Shown here piece after piece: positions 1 to 8,192 of a stretch of 64,000 bases of DNA. Under the pieces are notes generated by a model that saw nothing but the letters and a program-made list of their open reading frames with translations, made no database searches and was not told the origin of the DNA. The stretch spans positions 1 to 64,000 of the forward strand of contig NZ_VOLT01000010.1 of the NCBI RefSeq assembly GCF_007954275.1, given 5' to 3'. A program made the translations under genes and the position numbers. This stretch comes from Colwellia demingiae (GTDB lineage Bacteria; Pseudomonadota; Gammaproteobacteria; Enterobacterales; Alteromonadaceae). Position 1 is the stretch's first letter, and every line of letters starts with the position of its first letter.

Positions 1-890
1 TCGTTAACGGTGATAAAGAAGCGGTTGATGTGTTATTAAGTGACGAACGCATTAAAGCGGTTAGTTTTGTTGGCTCAACACCGATTGCTGAGTACATTTA
101 CACCACAGCGAATGCGAATGGCAAACGTTGTCAGGCACTGGGCGGCGCTAAAAATCACGCCATCATTATGCCTGATGCCGACATGGACAACGCGGTAAAT
201 CAATTGTTGGGTGCTGCCTTTGGCTCCTCGGGAGAGCGTTGTATGGCGTTGTCTGTCGCGGTTGCGGTAGGCGACGAAGCGGCGGATGCCTTAGTGGAAA
301 AAATGACGCTAGCGATGAAAAATCTCAGTGTGGGCGCTCATGACAATGCCAGTAATGATTTTGGTCCCGTCATTACACAAGCACACAAAGAAAAAGTAGA
401 AGGTTACATCACCAGCGCGCACAATCAGGGAGCAACGATTGTTGTCGATGGTCGCCAGCCACACGTTAAGGGTTATGAAAACGGCTTCTTTGTTGGCGCA
501 ACCTTAATTGATGGTGTTACGCCTGAAATGGACAGTTACGTTGCTGAAATCTTTGGTCCGGTATTGCAAGTAATGCGCGTTAAAACCATGCAAGAAGCAA
601 TGCAGTTAATTAACGACCATGAGTACGGCAATGGTACCTGTATCTTTACCCGTGATGGTGAAGCGGCGCGTTATTTCTCTGATAACATTCAAGTGGGTAT
701 GGTTGGCATTAATGTACCACTACCTGTGCCTGTTGCTTATCACAGTTTTGGTGGCTGGAAGCGTTCATTATTTGGTGATTTACATGCTTATGGCCCAGAT
801 GGCGTTCGTTTTTACACCAAGCGTAAAACCATCACCCAACGCTGGCCTTCAAGCGGTGTGCGTGAAGGAGCAAGCTTCGCGTTTGCTTAG
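1..890 (+). CDS. mmsA: Methylmalonate-semialdehyde dehydrogenase (CoA-acylating), 3' part
   Basis: C-terminal 295 residues; the frame is open from base 3, so the start lies outside the window. The enzyme oxidises methylmalonate semialdehyde (or malonate semialdehyde) to propionyl-CoA (acetyl-CoA) with NAD and CoA in valine and beta-alanine breakdown. Visible marks are VSFVGSTP (cofactor region), GGAKNH where ordinary aldehyde dehydrogenases have the general-base Glu (ELGGK), and the catalytic Cys in GERCMA. Loss of that Glu is typical of the CoA-dependent subfamily. A hairpin terminator follows the stop. The subfamily call is firm; the exact substrate is inferred. Confidence 0.93.
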   Translation, partial: VNGDKEAVDVLLSDERIKAVSFVGSTPIAEYIYTTANANGKRCQALGGAKNHAIIMPDADMDNAVNQLLGAAFGSSGERCMALSVAVAVGDEAADALVEKMTLAMKNLSVGAHDNASNDFGPVITQAHKEKVEGYITSAHNQGATIVVDGRQPHVKGYENGFFVGATLIDGVTPEMDSYVAEIFGPVLQVMRVKTMQEAMQLINDHEYGNGTCIFTRDGEAARYFSDNIQVGMVGINVPLPVPVAYHSFGGWKRSLFGDLHAYGPDGVRFYTKRKTITQRWPSSGVREGASFAFA

Positions 891-911
891 TTAATTACCT
901 CCAATAAAACC

Positions 912-941
912 AGTGTGGCTTAATTAAAGTTAAGCCACACT
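912..941 (+). terminator. Rho-independent-like terminator after mmsA
   Basis: Perfect 12-bp inverted repeat (AGTGTGGCTTAA / TTAAGCCACACT) with a 6-nt loop, 21 bases after the mmsA stop. The T-run after it is only three bases and is followed by a pyrimidine-rich stretch, so termination is likely but not textbook. The rest of the gap to the next gene shows nothing convincing. Confidence 0.6.
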
Positions 942-1139
942 TTCCCCCCTTCCCCCCTCTAAAGATCACCAATTATTTGCAAATAGTAAAAAATTCAACA
1001 ACGAATTTGGTTACTTTTTCATGATTATCTCTTCGTTTTGTAGTGCTATGAATTGATTGACTGACTGCTTTTATATTTTTAATTTTCTTATAAATAGCAT
1101 AAAGTTGACGACTATCATTTTTACTGGATTCAATAACTT

Positions 1140-2216
1140 GTGAAAACTCCATCGGCATTTATTATTGGCGCAGCTAAACAACAAGATAAGGTAGGTAGTC
1201 TTGATCAGGTTTTACTGCTCGAGTCACAATTACTTCAACAGGGTATTACGCCTAAACATTTAGTTATAGAGCCTTTAGAGGCTGATTGGCATAGTCCTGA
1301 AAAAGTGCATCACTTTAGAAGTGGTTGCGCTCCAATTGAGGCATTGGCTGAAGCAAAAAAATTAATTGAAAATGGTGAAGCTGCGGTTGTAATTAGTGGT
1401 GAAGATCATATCAGAACGGGTTATAGCCGAGAAAACCGGTTAAGTAAAATGGCAGTTTATGGACAGAGTTATCCATTAACACAAGCTTATACCGACTTAG
1501 CCCGTGCTTTTAGTGACAACCACACCATTACAGAACAACAATTTAAAGAATTCTCTAGTGCACTGTTTGAAAATTATCAAATCAGTTTTCGTAACGCTCT
1601 GTCTGATAGCTTTACTCCTGAATTATTGCCCGATTTACGTTGGCATAAACCGATAACAGATTTATTTAGAGGCGTAGATTGTGCAAACCCTATGGTCGAT
1701 TTTTCAGGTCGATTATTGTTAACCCGCGCAGATATAGCTGAGCAGTTGGGCGTTGATAAAAGCCAATGGTTGAAGGTGAAAGCCGTAGGGTTGAGCCGCC
1801 TTGATGGTGATGGACGAGAGTTTTTAAACGATATTTCGAGATATGAACATTTACAGCAAGCTTATCAACAAGCCTGTGGTGAAGCTAATATCGACTTTGT
1901 GCACCTGTTCAAAAGTGGTGATGCCTTATTAGAAACTTATACTTGTTACCCTGTTGTCCCAATGGCTTTTTTATTAGTCAGTGGTTTGGTTGAGGTTTTA
2001 GAGGATATTCCAGACTTTCTCGCTGAACATAGTATTACCATTACTGGCGGCATGAATTTGGCCAAAGCAGCATGGAATAATCCAGCACTTAATGCACTGG
2101 TGCTAATGCATCATCGATTATGTGATGGCCCAGAAAAGCTTGGTTTAATACATGGAAATGGTGGTTTAGGTTATCGACAAGGGGTCGCGATTGTAGAGCG
2201 TGTTGACGCTATTTAA
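1140..2216 (+). CDS. Thiolase-family protein (acetyl-CoA acetyltransferase-like)
   Basis: 358 aa with a GTG start; an in-frame TAA lies just upstream, and the next Met is inside the fold, so GTG is the only sensible start. Thiolase marks: SGCAPIEAL (nucleophile-Cys loop equivalent, about residues 61-69), VVISGEDHI, a histidine region near MHHRLCD and the C-terminal IHGNGGLGYRQG loop, which matches the usual NGNGG. It is shorter than typical degradative thiolases (about 390 aa) and the motifs are divergent, so a biosynthetic or atypical acyl transfer is possible. It stands alone between mmsA and the ppiC/tRNA repeats. Fold confident, substrate unknown. Confidence 0.75.
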   Translation: MKTPSAFIIGAAKQQDKVGSLDQVLLLESQLLQQGITPKHLVIEPLEADWHSPEKVHHFRSGCAPIEALAEAKKLIENGEAAVVISGEDHIRTGYSRENRLSKMAVYGQSYPLTQAYTDLARAFSDNHTITEQQFKEFSSALFENYQISFRNALSDSFTPELLPDLRWHKPITDLFRGVDCANPMVDFSGRLLLTRADIAEQLGVDKSQWLKVKAVGLSRLDGDGREFLNDISRYEHLQQAYQQACGEANIDFVHLFKSGDALLETYTCYPVVPMAFLLVSGLVEVLEDIPDFLAEHSITITGGMNLAKAAWNNPALNALVLMHHRLCDGPEKLGLIHGNGGLGYRQGVAIVERVDAI

Positions 2217-2269
2217 AATGCTCTGTAACTGCCAATAGGTACATGGTTAGTAACAAAATTTAAAACAGA

Positions 2270-2303
2270 AAAAAGCCCTGACTCTTTCGAATCAGGGCTT
2301 TAT
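2270..2303. terminator. Hairpin of the tRNA-Leu type, outermost left copy
   Basis: AAGCCCTGA / TCAGGGCTT stem around CTCTTTCGAA. The same hairpin, with small changes, stands in front of each tRNA-Leu-like copy in this window (about 2844, 32344 and 33767). It can end the thiolase transcript on the plus strand or a tRNA transcript on the minus strand. It is the outermost mark of the repeat structure around the island. Confidence 0.65.
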
Positions 2304-2308
2304 AATAT

Positions 2309-2360
2309 TGGTATCAGCGGTCGGACTCGAACTGACACATATTGCGATCATTTTTTTGAA
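2309..2360 (-). pseudogene. Decayed 3' half of tRNA-Leu (old attachment-site remnant)
   Basis: Starting TGGTATC and containing GGTCGGACTCGAACTGACAC, this stretch aligns with the 3' half of the intact tRNA-Leu at 33807-33891 (TGGTACC, GACGGACTTGAACCGTCAC) with many substitutions, and ends at TTTTTTTGAA, a degraded copy of the ATTTTGAAT core. The preceding hairpin is the same as at the intact gene. I read it as the scar of an earlier insertion at this site. Confidence 0.6.
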
Positions 2361-2393
2361 AAGAACATACATTCAAAAAACACTCGTTGTAAA

Positions 2394-2672
2394 TTAAGTC
2401 CGGTAAAGTACTTTAATTACATGCCAACCAAATTTAGTTTTAACTAAGTGAGGTTCTAATATTGCGCCCTTAAAAGCTATTTTATCAAACTGAGGTACCA
2501 TTTGACCTCGTTTAAACTCGCCTAAATCACCGCCCTTTTTACCAGACGGACATGACGAATATTTTTTAGCTAACGTTTGAAACTTAGCGCCTTTACCTAA
2601 CTGCTCAATAATATCTTCTGCAATTTCTTTGTGCTTCACCAATATATGAAGTGCGTATGCTGTAGCTGCCAT
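2394..2672 (-). CDS. ppiC: Peptidyl-prolyl cis-trans isomerase C (parvulin), copy 1
   Basis: 92-aa single-domain parvulin that catalyses cis/trans isomerisation of peptidyl-proline bonds in the cytoplasm. Marks: start [11 protein letters not shown], central [13 protein letters not shown], then FGWHVIKV. I chose the ATG at 2672 because it gives exactly the length and N-terminus of the second copy at 33442-33720; a longer in-frame opening to 2735 adds 21 unrelated residues. The two copies are nearly identical (one visible residue difference, I/V near residue 22). It lies between a decayed and a clean tRNA-Leu 3' half, so it may be island cargo rather than a core gene. Confidence 0.92.
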   Translation of the reverse strand: MAATAYALHILVKHKEIAEDIIEQLGKGAKFQTLAKKYSSCPSGKKGGDLGEFKRGQMVPQFDKIAFKGAILEPHLVKTKFGWHVIKVLYRT

Positions 2673-2843
2673 GAGAAACCTTTTTAATACCGTTTTATAA
2701 CTAAAGAAAAAGTGAATAGATGAATATCGCTGCAATTAGTTTTTCAAAAACCAATACCGTGTAATACATTATAAACAAGCATAGTGTAAAAGATTTTATA
2801 TCGGCTCATGACTAATCTATTTTAAATATTATATTTCGGCAAT

Positions 2844-2876
2844 AAAAAAGCCCCGACTCTTTCGAATCAGGGCTTT
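2844..2876. terminator. Hairpin before the left tRNA-Leu half
   Basis: AAAGCCCCGA / TCAGGGCTTT stem with the loop CTCTTTCGAA, followed within ten bases by the tRNA 3' end. It matches the hairpin beside the intact tRNA at 33767-33797 and so belongs to the duplicated tRNA 3' flank. Confidence 0.7.
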
Positions 2877-2883
2877 CATATAA

Positions 2884-2937
2884 TGGTACCGCAAGACGGA
2901 CTTGAACCGTCACTTCTTTCGAAATCGGATTTTGAAT
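2884..2937 (-). pseudogene. 3' half of tRNA-Leu(CAA), left attachment site (attL)
   Basis: Identical to bases 33807-33860 of the intact tRNA-Leu, from the CCA end (TGG on the plus strand) to the anticodon loop, then abruptly different (AGAGCATGCC). The break falls right after ATTTTGAAT, the anticodon-loop sequence, which is the recombination core. The missing 5' half is found at 34086-34125, which is how an integrated element with its two ends would look. Confidence 0.88.
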
Positions 2938-2991
2938 AGAGCATGCCTAAAACCACTATATAAAATCAATAACTTATAAATTATTTACGGA

Positions 2992-3011
2992 CTTTGCAAA
3001 AACTTTGCAAA
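2992..3011 (+). other. Paired CTTTGCAAA repeats, candidate left arm-type integrase sites
   Basis: Two direct copies of CTTTGCAAA 11 bp apart (about one helical turn), between attL and the integrase gene. A matching pair in the same orientation lies just inside the right core at 34012-34030. Position and phasing fit arm-type binding sites of a tyrosine recombinase; binding itself is inferred. Confidence 0.5.
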
Positions 3012-3040
3012 TCTAACTTCGAATTGTCATACTAGATTTT

Positions 3041-4327
3041 ATGACTACTCAAACAGCACGACACGATATTCAAGACGGATTATACGTCTACCTTCAAGAC
3101 AACAGCAAACGCTGGTACGCACGGTTTGTAATCAAAACCGAAGATAAAGGTAACGGAAAATGGTATAGCAAAGCCACTAAAGAAAAAGAATTAGATAAAG
3201 CTATAGCAAGTGCTCATATTATTCTTATGGAATATAAAATAAAAGCTAAAAATAATCTATTAGTTGGTAGTAAACGATTCAAAGATGTTGCAGCTAAGAC
3301 CATCCAAAAGTTGCAGATAGAATACGATGATGACGGAAAATTTAGTTGCCGTGATTATATGCAAGCCCTGAATAAATACCATATCCCCTTCTTCAACCGA
3401 ATGTATATAACCTCAATTGACCAAGACAAAATACGTGAATTTAATAATTGGCGTATAGAGAAACTGGGACGTATCCCTGCAAAGTCAACGATACTTACCC
3501 ACAACGCTGCAATTAATATGGTGTTTAAAGAGGCCATCGAAAACAAGTGGATGATTGCAGCTCAAGTTCCAGTTCTAACATCAAAAGGCGAAAACGGTAA
3601 GCGACGAGCTGCATTTTCGGAGGATGAATACGATAAAGTTTTTGATACGCTTCTTAACATGATTGATAACAGCCGCAAAGAGATAACAAAACTAATAAGA
3701 GAGCTGTTACTTAACTATATGGAATTTGCTGTTTACACTGGAATTCGCCCCGGCACTGAAATGGACGGTATTACTTGGGGTGATATTGAAATGGCTCGCC
3801 AAGACAATAATGTACGTTTCAAAGTAAAAGTCAAAAAAGGTAAAACGAGTAAACATACAGGTACCCGAACAGTTATTTGCCGAGACCAAATATGGGGTAC
3901 CTTAGAAACATTACGTGATAGATTTCCTAATAGAAAACCAAAAGATAAATTATTCAGGTTAGCAGATGGTAAAGAGACCAAAGAGCTTGGGGTTGCCTTC
4001 AGGAAAGTACTTGAAGCCTGCGATTTAAAAGACTCTGCGGATGGAGCTAGAACACTTTATTCATTACGTCATTCTTACATTACTTGGCAATTGCTACGAC
4101 GTGATTTACGAATCGATATATTAGCCAAACAATGCGGTACTAGTACAGCAATGATTGAGCAACACTATAGCCATGTTGTACCTAGCATGTTTGAAGAAGA
4201 ACTATCTGGCGTTAAGTTTGATAAAAAAGAGAAAAAGGTTCGTCACATTAATAAGAAGTCTTTAGACCAACAGATAGAGAAGTACAAAGGCTGGGAAGCT
4301 GAGTTTAAAAAACGAGGGTGTATCTAA
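3041..4327 (+). CDS. int: Site-specific tyrosine recombinase (island integrase)
   Basis: 428 aa. It cuts and joins attP with the tRNA-Leu core. The N-terminal ~200 residues hold an arm-binding and SAM-like core-binding region; the catalytic domain follows. Visible catalytic residues are R236 in YTGIRPG, K in the KKGKTSKHTGTR strand, R343-H344 in SLRHSYIT and the nucleophile Y376 in IEQHYSHV. The first His of the HxxRH box is a Tyr here (YSLRH), a frequent variant in phage-type integrases. The basic tail of about 45 residues after Tyr is long. It is the first island gene, reading inward from attL, as is usual for island integrases. Confidence 0.95.
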   Translation: MTTQTARHDIQDGLYVYLQDNSKRWYARFVIKTEDKGNGKWYSKATKEKELDKAIASAHIILMEYKIKAKNNLLVGSKRFKDVAAKTIQKLQIEYDDDGKFSCRDYMQALNKYHIPFFNRMYITSIDQDKIREFNNWRIEKLGRIPAKSTILTHNAAINMVFKEAIENKWMIAAQVPVLTSKGENGKRRAAFSEDEYDKVFDTLLNMIDNSRKEITKLIRELLLNYMEFAVYTGIRPGTEMDGITWGDIEMARQDNNVRFKVKVKKGKTSKHTGTRTVICRDQIWGTLETLRDRFPNRKPKDKLFRLADGKETKELGVAFRKVLEACDLKDSADGARTLYSLRHSYITWQLLRRDLRIDILAKQCGTSTAMIEQHYSHVVPSMFEEELSGVKFDKKEKKVRHINKKSLDQQIEKYKGWEAEFKKRGCI

Positions 4328-4382
4328 GTAAGAGTTAACCTAGTTGCTAACTCTCCACACAAATAAAAACTAATACTTTGCT

Positions 4383-4970
4383 TTAGGTAACCAAGCCACC
4401 TTCTCTAGAGTTGGGTGCTAAATAGTTTTTCACAAATATATTCGGCAACGCTATTTCATTTAACAAGATATTAAAACAATCAAACTTTATTGGTAGTTTA
4501 TTGCTCCCATCTTCATAGCCCTTTTCTCTAAAAATAGAATGTGCTTCAAAGTGTTCTCGTGTACATGAACCAACAATGTATGCGTGAGTGAAATTTCTCA
4601 CATTTTTTTGAGAGGACCCCTTAGGCCGTAACAGTGAAACAAATATATATAAATTTGGTTTTTGATGTTGGTGATTATATGCTGGTGCTGTTGCTACGTA
4701 ATAGTCTAATGGTGCTTTTGTTCTGTCTTTAGTTTTAACCTCAAATGTATCTCCATTAACAAAACTATAATCATGTGTAGTTTGATCCCTTTCATCAACG
4801 AATGGAGTATTTAAACCTCTTAGCCAATCTTCTACAATAATCTCCCCTAAAACACCGACTGGGTTAGCTTCCTCGCCTCTATAGGATAATCGCCATGCTG
4901 GCATATTTTCGCACAACGTATCGACCCTTTTGAAATGTTCATTATTTAGTTCAACTTTAATATACGACAA
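4383..4970 (-). CDS. Putative PD-(D/E)XK nuclease-like protein beside the restriction enzyme
   Basis: 195 aa with a TTG start: the reading frame opens with TTG TCG TAT ATT, and AAGGAG stands 8 bases upstream. The central part has THDYSF followed by TFEVKTKDRT (E-x-K at about residues 77-79), which is the spacing of a PD-(D/E)XK active site. It is only 18 bases downstream of the restriction endonuclease on the same strand, so the two are probably co-transcribed. It may be an accessory nuclease or a specificity partner. I do not recognise the family by name; the nuclease call rests on the motif. Confidence 0.55.
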   Translation of the reverse strand: MSYIKVELNNEHFKRVDTLCENMPAWRLSYRGEEANPVGVLGEIIVEDWLRGLNTPFVDERDQTTHDYSFVNGDTFEVKTKDRTKAPLDYYVATAPAYNHQHQKPNLYIFVSLLRPKGSSQKNVRNFTHAYIVGSCTREHFEAHSIFREKGYEDGSNKLPIKFDCFNILLNEIALPNIFVKNYLAPNSREGGLVT

Positions 4971-4988
4971 TTGAGTTACTCCTTTTAA

Positions 4989-6356
4989 TTATATTTCTAA
5001 ACAGTGCTTTACAGGGGTTGGAAATAGTAAAGCTAAATCCTTCTTATTCATCTTAAACAAAGGGCCTTTCTCACTAACTTTTGGTTTATCTCCACCTTTA
5101 CGTTTGATTAGGTGATCCATAGTAATAGTTCCATCCGCTAACAAAGGCATTAACTGACTAACCATGGGGTTTTTAGTGTGAGTAACTGATTTAAGTTTGA
5201 AATATTCATGCCCATCTATTTCAATACTTTCGGCATCAATCCAAAAAGTTTCTTTGTGTTTTTCTAATAATCGATCTCGTAATAAGTCTGCTGGCCAAAA
5301 TGCAACATCACCCTCTTTATTGTGATGTTCTATTAGTTGGTCAATCTTCTCATCATAAGTAAACTGTAACCCTTGGCTATTAGGCTTCTTGGCTGAAATA
5401 GTGCAATACAGTTTAAAGTCCACCTCTCTTTGATAACCAAACGCATCAAGGATAGCGGCACTACTTTTTAGTGGACTAATTTTCCAGTCTGCAACTTGGG
5501 CAAACAAAGTAGTTCTACTTCCATTTCCACGTCCTGACTTAAGCTCAATACCTTTATAGTCAGGTAATTTGCTACTATTGGGTGGAACGCCTAGAGCATC
5601 TTCAATAGCCATTCCTATAGCAGTCGAACCTTTGAGTGTCGCCTTTATTAAACCGCCTTTAGCAATATCCCTAAGCTTATTGAGTAATTCAATTGCAACA
5701 CTTTCATCATTAGGTAATAGCTCTTGTAACTTAGTTAACTCATTACCACCTTCAGCCAATTGCAGAGTGCTTAAGTTTACCAAAACCAACTGTTCATCAG
5801 CAAATATCAACGCGACTTGGTCACCAGCTTCAGCAAAATCCCCAAGACCACGAAACCACATTCGTGGGTCACCTTGCTTTGTCACAGGTCGATATAAACT
5901 CATTAAGGAGTTTTTACATTCGTTGTTACCAATAAATAAAGCTGTTTTCATTACTTTGTGTTCAGGACCTTGACCTTGTGAATCATAATCATGGAAAGCT
6001 GCACTTCTGAACAAATGTCTTACCGGATGAGTTGCATCTAAAATAGATTTTTTTAGACCTGTAGGAGTTGGTTCAAAAATGACAAAATCAATTCCTTTGG
6101 AAACCAATAGCTTCTTGTTTACTGAAACAACTAGAGCTTTATTGATTGCATCTTCGTTTGACATACCTTCACTTAATTCCTTTTTAGTTGAAGTGGATAA
6201 TTTGATTATATTATGGTCATCACATGCTTTTACAAGCTCAGTCCAACTGCCAAAGTTATATTCATTAGCAATCAGTAATTGGGCTTGATGGAGTTTCAAG
6301 TCATGCTTTTTTTGGAAGGCTTTAGCTTCCTTTTTATATGTGGATAGGTTTTTCAA
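4989..6356 (-). CDS. MvaI/BcnI-like Type II restriction endonuclease
   Basis: 455 aa with a TTG start preceded by AGGAGAT. The middle and C-terminal parts resemble the MvaI/BcnI family: a LEDALG-like IEDALGVPPN segment, then PDYKGIELKSGRG (about residues 264-276), which supplies the D...E-x-K metal site, then TLFAQVADW. Known members cut CCWGG or CCSGG; the site here cannot be read from sequence. An extra N-terminal ~50 residues (AKAFQKKHDLKLHQAQLLIA, then FGSWTELV) form a helical module seen on other phage and stress proteins. Divergent from the methyltransferase gene, so expression of both can be balanced from one region. Confidence 0.75.
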   Translation of the reverse strand: MKNLSTYKKEAKAFQKKHDLKLHQAQLLIANEYNFGSWTELVKACDDHNIIKLSTSTKKELSEGMSNEDAINKALVVSVNKKLLVSKGIDFVIFEPTPTGLKKSILDATHPVRHLFRSAAFHDYDSQGQGPEHKVMKTALFIGNNECKNSLMSLYRPVTKQGDPRMWFRGLGDFAEAGDQVALIFADEQLVLVNLSTLQLAEGGNELTKLQELLPNDESVAIELLNKLRDIAKGGLIKATLKGSTAIGMAIEDALGVPPNSSKLPDYKGIELKSGRGNGSRTTLFAQVADWKISPLKSSAAILDAFGYQREVDFKLYCTISAKKPNSQGLQFTYDEKIDQLIEHHNKEGDVAFWPADLLRDRLLEKHKETFWIDAESIEIDGHEYFKLKSVTHTKNPMVSQLMPLLADGTITMDHLIKRKGGDKPKVSEKGPLFKMNKKDLALLFPTPVKHCLEI

Positions 6357-6375
6357 GGTTCTTATCTCCTAACAT

Positions 6376-6489
6376 CTAAGGATTACGTATATCCTCAACG
6401 TAAGCTAACGTTTCACAGGACTTCTCAACTGAAACCAGTTGAAGGCATTGGGTTACCTTTCGCTTACAGGTTACTGTATAAATCCTTAG
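6376..6489. promoter_or_regulatory. Nested inverted repeats in the divergent R-M control region
   Basis: An outer CTAAGGATT / AATCCTTAG pair (6376 and 6481) encloses a near-perfect 16-bp palindrome AACGTAAGCTAACGTT (6397-6412), a hairpin TCAACTG/CAGTTGA (6424-6441) and a GTAAGC/GCTTAC pair. The region lies between the divergent nuclease and methyltransferase genes. It could be a set of operators for autoregulation or a structured 5' leader of the nuclease mRNA. No separate C-protein gene is visible. Confidence 0.5.
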
Positions 6490-6601
6490 CATGTCCAGAA
6501 ATAAAACTGATATACTTCAAATTTTTAAAAATCTTGTCCCTGGATTTTTTAACGTATTCAGATTAGAATAAAAAGCACTTTAAATTAGGTAGGTAGAACA
6601 G

Positions 6602-8182
6602 TTGAATTACATAGAATTATTTGCAGGATGTGGTGGTTTATCTTTAGGTCTGGAATCAATTAACTGCTCTAATATGGTAATGGCTAATGAGTTGTCCCCT
6701 ATGCCTGCTCAGACATTCGCGTACAACTTTTTCAAAGAAGACTTTGAAGAGAAAGACATCCTACCTAAAAGAACTAAGTGGCTTTCTAGTAACTTCTCTT
6801 TAGATGAAATGTCTAAAAGAATGAGAGAAGACCCTCGGACTTATCCAGAGTTGAACATCAAAGATAGTGTTTGTGATGTTAAAGATATTAATTCCTTAAA
6901 GGGAAACTTAGTTGTAGCCAATGTTATTCATTTAAACCAGTTCCTTAATGACAGTCCTGACTTAGTTAAAAAACTATCTAATTCATTTGGAGACGGAGAG
7001 CTAGACTTCGTTTCTGGTGGTCCTCCTTGTCAAAGCTTTAGTATGGCAGGGATGAGAAAGAAAGATTGTGATAAGAACTCTTTGCCTTGGGAGTTTGCTT
7101 CTTTCGTTGCAAAAGTACGCCCCAAATTTACCATTTTAGAAAATGTCACTGGTATTTTAAGGGCCTTCCAAGAAGAAGGTGAAAAGTATTATGCTTGGAT
7201 TGAAGTATCCAAAGCATTTAGTCAGATAGGCTATATACCACTTTGCCTACATGTAAACGCAAAGTATGCTGGCATCCCTCAAAATAGACCTAGGTTTATT
7301 ATGATAGGCGTTAGGGATGACATTTATCAGAAGCTATCTAAGTCATTTAATAAGTCCGAGAAAGAGCTCTTTTCATCTTCATACGCTTTTTATAACGGTG
7401 TAAGGCATGGGATAGAAAGTGAGATAGCAAAACTCAAATATCATGATGTAGTTAATTCAGCAGACATAGAGTTGTTTAAAAACTCATTTCTGTCTGAATT
7501 AGTTTCTCATTCAGAAAACTTTGTAAGCGTATCTTGTGCAATTGATGATTTAAGGTTCAATGGTGATAAATCAAAGCCATCTGAATACATTACAACCAAC
7601 TATGACGCTCTACTAGGAAAAGTTTACAAAAAGCCTACCAAACTGTTTAACCATGAAGAACGGAGAAATGGGGAGTTAGTCCAAAGACGTTTTAGGCTTT
7701 ATCAGATAATGCAAAGAATAGGGAATAGTTTAGCGAAAGAAGTTCGCTCTATTTTGAAAGGGACAAGCTCAGATTTAAGTGATGTAGCATGGTCTGCTTT
7801 TTCAGAGCATGATTACTTAATAGAAGACGGGAGTTATTTAAAATTCAACACTAAAACTCAGTTCATAGATTTCTTATTACGTCATCCGACTAAGAAGCAA
7901 ACTCAGAAAGCGTTGGATCCAAGCTCACCTGCCCCTGCTGCTTTATCAATTCCTGATGATGCTTGTCATTACCATCATGACGAACTCAGAACTCTTACAG
8001 TTCGTGAAATGGCTCGAATCCAATCATTTCCAGATAGTTTTGTATTCCGTTCAAAGGTGACAACTGGTGGACAAATGAGGAGGTTCGAAGTTCCTCAATA
8101 TACTCAAGTAGGAAACGCAGTCCCACCTTTATTAGGTAGAGCACTAGGCCTTAGCCTGAAAAATTTATTGAAACGAATTTAG
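6602..8182 (+). CDS. DNA (cytosine-5) methyltransferase
   Basis: 526 aa with a TTG start. It transfers a methyl group from S-adenosylmethionine to C5 of cytosine and protects host DNA from the divergent nuclease. Motif I is ELFAGCGGLSLG at residue 4 onward, motif IV is GGPPCQSF with the nucleophile Cys143, motif VI is ENV, motif VIII QNRPR, and motif X is YTQVGNAVPPLLGRAL. The target-recognition region between motifs VIII and X is long (about 230 residues). The stop is 10 bases before the next gene. The last 40 codons are duplicated at 10291-10413. Confidence 0.95.
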   Translation: MNYIELFAGCGGLSLGLESINCSNMVMANELSPMPAQTFAYNFFKEDFEEKDILPKRTKWLSSNFSLDEMSKRMREDPRTYPELNIKDSVCDVKDINSLKGNLVVANVIHLNQFLNDSPDLVKKLSNSFGDGELDFVSGGPPCQSFSMAGMRKKDCDKNSLPWEFASFVAKVRPKFTILENVTGILRAFQEEGEKYYAWIEVSKAFSQIGYIPLCLHVNAKYAGIPQNRPRFIMIGVRDDIYQKLSKSFNKSEKELFSSSYAFYNGVRHGIESEIAKLKYHDVVNSADIELFKNSFLSELVSHSENFVSVSCAIDDLRFNGDKSKPSEYITTNYDALLGKVYKKPTKLFNHEERRNGELVQRRFRLYQIMQRIGNSLAKEVRSILKGTSSDLSDVAWSAFSEHDYLIEDGSYLKFNTKTQFIDFLLRHPTKKQTQKALDPSSPAPAALSIPDDACHYHHDELRTLTVREMARIQSFPDSFVFRSKVTTGGQMRRFEVPQYTQVGNAVPPLLGRALGLSLKNLLKRI

Positions 8183-8192
8183 GGAGGTTTAA

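Noticed and set aside
973-1158. Minus-strand 61-codon frame between mmsA and the thiolase gene
   Set aside because: No ribosome site, overlaps the thiolase start and has no recognisable motif; AT-rich chance frame.
5569-6288. Plus-strand frames of 134 and 69 codons opposite the restriction gene
   Set aside because: Shadows of the minus-strand nuclease; no ribosome sites or motifs.
6361-6490. A retron-type ncRNA, because of the enclosing inverted repeat
   Set aside because: No reverse transcriptase gene anywhere in the window; the dyads fit R-M control better.
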